In this document: positions 57,267 to 64,000 of the stretch, piece by piece
How the letters are laid out: each line of letters opens with the position of its first letter
Position numbering within the stretch: position 1 is the stretch's first letter
Assembly (NCBI RefSeq): GCF_932526225.1
Contig: NC_064047.1
Span: 6,633,501-6,697,500 of the forward strand
Length of the DNA: 64,000 bases
Direction of reading: 5' to 3'
Source: Nematostella vectensis
Lineage: Eukaryota; Cnidaria; Anthozoa; Actiniaria; Edwardsiidae
The notes under the pieces: model-generated
Database searches by the model: none
Seen by the model: only the letters and a program-made list of their open reading frames with translations
What the model was told of the DNA's origin: nothing
Program-made: the position numbers and the translations under genes

Positions 57267-60200
57267 TTTGCACGAATGGAGAACGTGGTTGATCGAAAAT
57301 TGGCTGATCTTGACGCCTTTCGATGGCGCTCTCGCGTATATGGAGACAGTTCCACCGTTCTGCTATTAACTTGAGCAAACCATTAACTTGTTTCGAACAC
57401 CCAGGTGATTTTCAAAACATGGTTGCCCTATCCGGCATGGAAATTCATCAATTCCCGTCCAGCACGGATTGAAAGCTATTCAAGAGCGGTAAATGTAAGC
57501 AAAGTATAATCTACATAAAAATACTCACTGTATGTTTTCCAGACTCGTGCTGATTCCAACCAATCAGATCGTTTCCGATTGATTAAAGGAACGCCCCACA
57601 GCGCGTCAATCAATGTCACCTGTCAGTTCGTTTAATTTACCCCTGCAGCTGATTGGTCGAGAAAATAAGCTAAGCAAAGTAGGCAAATGCATGTGTTGTT
57701 TTTGATGCGAAATCCCGATGTATTTACATAGTATTTATTCTAAAACAGATCAGGCCTTTCTTTAATTATTGGTGAAAATAGGCTTGTATTCATAACAGTC
57801 ACTTCGAATCTATGATCCGGCTTCAGAGATAATATCCAATTTTTACGAGCTTCGCGCGTCGTGTCCGTAACCGTGCAGTTGACAACAAGAACACAAAATT
57901 CACACGTATTCATCGATTTGCCGCTTTTATCATACTAGTAACCTGATACCTACTGCAATTAACTTCGGCGTTTTCCATCCAACGTAATAGCCTACTGTTT
58001 ATGTCTGTGTGTATTTTTCTTCTGGGCGCTAAATCGTTAAAAAACATCCTAGCGGATAAGCCGGTTGTGGCTTATAGTCTAAACACATTCTGGACTAAAG
58101 TTTTTGCCGAAAATTATTCACGGTGATTGTAGCCGTAAGGTCAAAAGGCGGCGAACTTTGAGCATTAGCGCGCTGCTTTGTTCTATAGAGTTGTGTTTGT
58201 TTTTAGCGATCAGGGTTGTATTTTTTTTTTCGAATTCCGTATTTGTGTCTGAGGTCACGAAATAGCATTTGCTCGGCCTATCATCAGTCGCTCGGAGGCC
58301 GATCGTTTTACTTCACTTACTCAAAGTTTGATGAATTATACTTAATGTTTATCCCGGCTTCACGCAAGCGTTGAACAAAAAAGCCGCCCCGTGATACCAC
58401 CATAGCGCCCTTTTACGTGTGAAATACAAAAGATTATTGATTGAATTCGCGTTTGTTCATACAGCCGATTCATGTCTATCACCACTCAACATCCAGATGT
58501 AATTTTTATCGAAAAAAGCAAAATAAAACAGAAATAGAATTATATTTTATTATACTAGGCTTCATTATCGACGGGGGCTAATCAGCGAAAAAGCACAACA
58601 ACTTGTTACGATTATATATCCATCAGCCTGGGTTCTATAAGGTGGCTTTCCTATCAAGGCCAAAGTCATGAATTCATTTAATTCCTTTGTAGATACCTTG
58701 GATTTCTGATGTCCAAACAAATCGTGTCGTTTTATCTAAGAGAGTGTATTGTCTAAGGAAGCCGCAAAGATATTCCACGAATATAATTGCCTGGGGTCAT
58801 TCGGTTTCGCGGAGTAAACTACCATTCAGCACAGCATGGGATAATGCAATTACCTAACGCTGGAATCACGACAAGCTTTACCGAGCACACGAAACAAGTT
58901 TTTGTGAACAAAACGTTAACCTTGAACGGGTGCGGTCGTACAAAAAGTGTGAAAGAAAAAAGAAGGGATGGACCATTTGAAATCGGACGGGTCCATAACG
59001 GAATGCACCCAAAAAGGACCGAGCAAAAATCGAAAAATAATTGTGTAAAAATCGAGAAACACAATATGTTTAAAAGGTGTCAACATAACAAGCAAAATAC
59101 CACATACAAGATCATTTATTTTCAAAATAAGAGATAAAACCATCCATAAACTTGTTTACTGTATAACGACGTAACATAATCAGGAAGCTTAGCAATTATT
59201 TCAAATTTTGACACAGATATTTTAGTTGAACCAACTCGCAGCGAAAAAAAATATATTGATAAGAAAAAGACATATACGGAAAATGATGTTCTTAGCCACA
59301 CCTTTATTCAAACTACATTAGATTTTCAATCAGTACCTTATTTCACGAGTTCTTTTTTAGTTTTCAATTCTCTCCAATCACGTAATTCACGAAAGGAAAT
59401 TCGAACGTTGGCAACAAAATTAAATGCTCAGAAGTGTCTATTATTGACAATTTTTGTTCTTTTTTCGATGAACATCCTTAAATTTTAACCTTCCATTAAA
59501 TCTTTAAGTCAGAGGTTCACAATGATCGACAGAAGATAAAACAGAGAATGCGGCACCCCGTTTCAAATGCCAAGTTTCGCCCAGCTGTGAAATAATTGGA
59601 TTCTTCGAATACTCATTGCGATGAAAGAGCCACTACATTCACGTTTCTATATTTCCGTTCACGTTTCAAGAAAACCTGATGGGAAATAGCCCAAACCAAG
59701 TCGTTCTAACCAGGTTTCAGGTGCACGGAGATGGACCGTGAGGCGGCGTGGAGCCTAGGCGAGCTCACCAAAATCCTATCCAACCTCGTCCCAACCCCAT
59801 ATTGAAAAATATCCAGAAGTCCCTGGGGACTGTTTGACTCTACCACAGATGAAAAAAACCCTGATGGCTTGGTTATATTTTTATCTCACTAAATCCTAAA
59901 AAACTGACTCCAATAGATAGTGATATTTTCACTCGTCGAGCCCATACGCTAAACTAGCACGAACACCTGTTCACAACCAATCAATAAAAACTCATAACGG
60001 CCCTTGTTACAAAATGCCTCCTCCTTTCTTTTCTATAGGCAATTTCTCTGGGCAATTTTCTGTAGTAGAAAATTGAAACCGACAGGGGGTCAGATCTATC
60101 GAAAACGCCTTGAAAAATTATGAAGTCAATGAAGAAATATTTCCTGCAACAGCCATGGGGTTTTATATGGAACCTTTTAAAATTTGGATAATAAGCTGAT

Positions 60201-60927
60201 TGTACCCCTGTAATGCCACAAAATGTAATGCCTAACAAAAAACGTAATACATGTCGCCTCAAAATGCGCCACAGGAAAAAAGGGAGTTGCATTTTGTCGT
60301 AAAAGGCATTTATATTCTGTATTCTATTTTGTGGCGAGATGTATTACTTTATGAGCGAGATGTTCTGATGTTACGTTTTGTGACTTTACAGTTGCTCTTT
60401 TAGCCTTTTCTTGCCCCAGTCACAGATAAGGGCAATCCCTCGACTTTTCACGTCGTTTACTAACCAAAGGATAACGTGAATAATATCATATATCAAGATT
60501 TCGTTATCGGATATAAGCATATCCTTGAAAAAAATAAAGTCTCTATTTTTGCCAATGTCTCAGAAGTGGAACCTGGATTTTTTTAGGATGTTCCTGGATC
60601 TATACTTTGTTTTTTTGAAGAAAAATTAAAAGAGCAAAGCGCGCGTTTAACGATTTTCCCTCGAACCAAATCAGAATGCAACAAAAAACGTAAATACGAC
60701 GTCACAATACCAAACAAGAGCGCGCATACAACTAAAAACGCCGACGGTTTGCAAAGTTTACCTGACAAAACCACGGCTGGACTTTTGCGTACGATACGAG
60801 ATCAAAGTTCTTTTACTCTCTGGAAGCGCGCCTGCTTTGTATATAAGCACCCTAATCAGTTATTTCGTAATGTCTTTTTACTTGTATGGTGTTCCATCTT
60901 CCGCGCATCGGATTGGTTTGTCCACGC
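57267..60927. other. Gene-free stretch upstream of Frizzled
   Basis: The Frizzled promoter should lie in 57267-57700; CCAAT-type boxes occur at about 57561 (CCAACCAATCAG) and, inverted, at 57649 (CTGATTGGTC). Several minus-strand frames (58819-59143, 59981-60292) overlap plus-strand frames of equal quality and show no domains. Confidence 0.5.
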
Positions 60928-61311
60928 ACTATAGGAGAATTTGACTCAGAAATGATGTCTAATGTCTTTTTAGTGGTGAAAATAGCACGCATTTGTACCT
61001 CCGGCGAGCTCCGTTCCTACGCGTTACCAAAAACCACTTTCAAACGACGCGCTTTGTAAACGCCGCCGCCTGGGAAATAGGTAACTCGACCCCCAGTGGC
61101 AGATTTTTTCCCCTTCCCCACTAATAACTATATAAGAAAAAAACGCGCCACTGGGGTCGTTACCCATTTACCAGGCGGGGGCGGTTACAAAGCGCGTCGT
61201 TTGAAAATGGTACGAGGTGACGCGTAGGGACAGAGCTCGCCGGAGGAGCGAAAATGTAAACAGAAGAACATTAGACATCATTTTGGAGTCAAATCATTCT
61301 ATCCTATAGCC
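60928..61311. mobile_element. Foldback element, TIR CTATAGGAGAATTTGACTC
   Basis: The termini are CTATAGGAGAATTTGACTC with AGAAATGATGTCTAATG, and the inverted CATTAGACATCATTTTGGAG with ATCCTATAG. Inner inverted segments include GGCGAGCTCCGTTCCTACGC against GCGTAGGGACAGAGCTCGCC, and CCACTTTCAAACGACGCGC against GCGCGTCGTTTGAAAATGG. The loop holds CCCCAGTGG pairs. This is about 384 bp in one long stem. Confidence 0.9.
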
Positions 61312-61772
61312 CTTAGTTTGTCGCTATTTTTGAACCCGTGTCACCTTACAAAGCCACAACGGTTTGCAGACCTGACTCGTGAAAGAAAAAGACCCGAACT
61401 TTCGCAACTCGTGGCTGACTCGAAGTAAAATCTAGCAAGAAAAATGAGTAGCCTACTTACTAGAAAATGCTTTTTGTCAAACATCGAGAATCCTTTGCCA
61501 GCTAGGACGAAGAGGACTGGTTCGGTTTAGACATGCAATAAGAGAAACCACAGCTCATCTTTTTTTGTGCTACTGTTTAGCAGCTTTCGCGCAGGAATAA
61601 GGCGGGGGACGGGTAGATACTGTAAACTACACAGGATACCAGTTTTTTTTATCAAAGATATGTCTCTGGAAGACTATTTATACAATTCTCGAAAATTCGT
61701 CCTGTACAGTAAATACAACACATATTTCAATATACACTACAATGTAAAATAAAAGGCGACTATGCTATCATT
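61312..61772. other. Short gene-free stretch
   Basis: It is the 3' flank of the minus-strand gene that ends at 61773. Nothing recognisable. Confidence 0.4.
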
Positions 61773-63584
61773 CTACTTCTTCTTTCCTTTAGATGGCGTT
61801 TTCCGTCCGCCTTTTGCTGTTGATACGCTTTTCCGGCTCTTGCTACGACCCGGGGAGGGGGAGCGATCCTTTTTATCGGCCTCGGCTTGCTCCTCTTTAC
61901 TTTTATCGGCGTCGAGGAATTTCTGTCGGTACTGCTCTCTCGCAGCCGTCACCTCGTGGCGCGCCTTGTCCAGCGCCGCCTACAATAGAGCACGCACAGT
62001 GTTAATATTGTGAAGATGGATACACACATCGATGATCGATTTGTAAAGCCCCGTGCAAACTGCGCCAGCACCTGCCAGCATTGCTGGCGAATTTTCGCTT
62101 GACTGACTATAGGACAAAGGAAATGTCAAAATGGGAAATGGGCTTTCTGACATTTCATTTGTCTTGTGGTCAGTCGAGCAAGAATTCGCCAGCAATGCTG
62201 GCAGGTGCTGGCGCAGTTTGCACGGGGCTTAACATATAGAGTAATAGTTGCTATGGCTTAGGTAACCAAGTACCTAATAGTTACTATTAATCGCGAGCAC
62301 TTAATTTCGCGAAAAAAAAAGGTTAGAAAATTTTCGCGATACAAAATTTCGCGGGGCAAGATTATCTTCTAAGGTAAAAGGAATTTCAATTAAATGTCAA
62401 CACTAAAACTTTTTTCCTCGAGAACGTCATTAAATACAGCAAAACGAAAATGTAGTAAACACGTCATTCCTTATATCAACATGTAATATTTATGTTTTGC
62501 AGTCGCCATCGCCTTTACCTTTAATAGCTCAGTTGCTAGAGTGGTTTTCAAAATCCCGTAAAATACTGTTTAGTTTATTTAGTACAAATACACTGTAATG
62601 TTTTTGTTCTCTTTTGTTCTAGCTTGTCTATTACACTCTAACAATCACATTTTGTTTCACTTCTAAGGCTTACGTACTAACAAATAGATCTGATTTGAGT
62701 AGGCAACGAGACGCAGTCGAGTGGCTGTTGTTTGGTGAGCGCATGCGCATGCTGACGGCAAGTGTATATGTTTGTCCTCTAATAGCACATGGACCCTTGA
62801 CCAATCAGAGCGTGATTTACGAGTGTAGTTGTATTAGTAGTAATATAAGTTGCCAATGGCTACCATGCAAAGCTACGTTGCTATGGCCACCGTGGTAATG
62901 CACACCTCTACATATTCCGTAGTTATTAGATGTAGCTAAGGATGTCTTATGGCACCTTACATTGCTAGGGTTACCGAACTGGCGCATACCTGTATCTCCT
63001 CAGCTGTCAGTAGCTGTTTCTCTTTCGTCGCGTTCCGCTCCAAACGGTCTTGCTCCCTTCGTGCTTCTACCTCGTCCCGTCGTGCCTTGAACGCGCGGAA
63101 TACCTCCTGACGTAACAGTTGGCGCCGTTCCTCCTCGGTTTCATCCATCAACACAGGGTTACCACCACGAGACCTGAAACAGCAACACGGTTATTGTCAC
63201 AATAGGTGCTTATATGGTTTTGTCAGATGGGATGGTTTAAATTTAAAACTGGAAAATCGAGTTGTCATGGTACACGAAGGACCTAAGCGCTAATGAATAA
63301 AAAACACATTATTTGATATAATTTAAAAATAACCATCCAAAAACAACACTCAACTAGCGAAATACAATTATAACAAATATCACAATAGCATTCACGAAGA
63401 TGGATACTTTTATTATAACACTTAGTAATGTGTCAGGACGAAAAAAACAATGGCGACTGGCATAGGTCGTACCTGATAATCTTTGGTGGGTCAAGAGGTC
63501 GTAAGACTTGGTCTGGTTCTTTTGAAGGTGGGGCGAGGGTAAGATCACCCTCAGCTTCGGACTGCACGGGAGATGGCGCGGTGA
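61773..63584 (-). CDS. C-terminal three exons of an unrecognised charged coiled-coil protein
   Basis: Exons on the minus strand: 63584-63473, 63173-62990 and 61979-61773 (TAG). Acceptors TTTGTAG, TTTCAG and ATTGTAG and donors CAG|GTACG and CAG|GTATG join in phase. The peptide starts Ser/Pro-rich (TAPSPVQSEAEGDLT), then has a long predicted coiled coil rich in Glu/Arg (ETEEERRQLLRQEVFRAF, EEIQAALDKARHEV, REQYRQKFLDADKSKEEQ). It ends in a basic Ser/Lys tail, KTPSKGKKK. The N-terminal part is outside the window. Highly charged helices with a Lys-rich tail are common in cytoskeletal or ciliary proteins, but I cannot name the family. The last intron carries a complete family B MITE. Confidence 0.75.
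62044..62231. mobile_element. MITE family B, complete hairpin
   Basis: TAAAGCCCCGTGCAAACTGC ... GCAGTTTGCACGGGGCTTA bound 188 bp. The arms are nearly perfect inverted repeats, including GCCAGCACCTGCCAGCATTG and its complement and AAAGGAAATGTC / GACATTTCATTTG. It lies in the last intron of the coiled-coil gene. Confidence 0.95.
62285..62365. repeat. Interspersed TTTTCGCGA-type repeat
   Basis: AATCGCGAGCACTTAATTTC, AAATTTTCGCGATACAAAA and TTTCGCGGGGCAAG resemble the TTTTCGCGATTT block at 43155-43520. Confidence 0.6.
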
Positions 63585-64000
63585 CTACAAAAGAAACAAA
63601 TCACATTAATAATAATAACAAAATAATAATAAATAGTTTATTCAAACCAATAGCAGTTTAACAACTGAATTGTTGGCTAAGTGCGCAAGTGACTATACAA
63701 CAAGTAATTAATTAATTAGGCATAAACTTCACAGTTACAAATTTACAAAATCTATCAGTCCTGGTCGGGTGGAGACGGTGTTGACTGAATACGTAGAGGG
63801 AATTGAAAAGGATATGCTGTTTATTATAGGATAGAGGGTGTGTTCTGGCCCGATTCACGCCATGAAGCGAGTGCATAATGAGTCGCGCCTTGTGGCGAGA
63901 TTAGGGATACCTGCACTAGCGAGTGCCACTTCATAACGAACACCGGGCCATTAAACAATTATATTAAATCCAAACCCGTACATCATTACTGGTCTGCTCT
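63585..64000. other. Right-edge stretch, no exon recognised
   Basis: It is probably intron of the coiled-coil gene, since the exon at 63473-63584 opens mid-codon and more 5' exons are needed. It includes an AATAATAAT-rich segment at 63605-63640. Confidence 0.45.

Noticed and set aside
1..64000. CRISPR arrays, operons or prokaryotic mobile systems
   Set aside because: The window is plainly animal nuclear DNA. The direct repeats have no spacer structure of that type.

Overview
This window looks like nuclear DNA of an anthozoan cnidarian (sea anemone or coral type). It is AT-rich, has spliced genes with GT/AG introns in consistent phase, and is crowded with foldback (MITE-like) elements, minisatellites and long poly-G/C runs. 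The gene set (single-exon Frizzled-4-like receptor, vertebrate-like NPAT, a gasdermin-like protein, class A GPCRs) fits a non-bilaterian animal with vertebrate-like gene content. The species cannot be fixed from sequence alone.

Layout. 1-2715 (+): the last four exons of a spliced class A GPCR, running in from the left edge. 5197-6249 (-): an intronless class A GPCR. 6.3-25.7 kb: no gene I can support, but several minisatellites (7.17-7.98, 8.22-8.62, 17.84-19.02 kb), G-rich duplications and MITE relics, plus an orphan promoter-like block at 14.2 kb. 25750-42102 (-): a complete 14-exon NPAT orthologue (about 1264 codons), rebuilt here with every intron phase matching. 45.6-52.65 kb (+): a gasdermin-superfamily-like gene with a TATA promoter, a non-coding first exon and seven coding exons (440 aa). 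55659-57266 (-): an intronless Frizzled-4-like Wnt receptor. 61773-63584 (-): the last three exons of an unrecognised charged, coiled-coil protein that runs off the right edge.

The genes do not form one pathway. NPAT is a cell-cycle and histone-transcription factor and has an E2F-type site about 80 bp upstream of its start codon. It is divergent from the gasdermin-like gene rather than from ATM, its usual vertebrate neighbour. The main results are the NPAT gene with its LisH N-terminus and ultra-conserved C-terminus, the gasdermin-like gene with an acidic linker where an activating cleavage would be expected, and a set of foldback families present as full hairpins and as arm-deleted copies. 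Gene models were assembled by eye; no database search was run.
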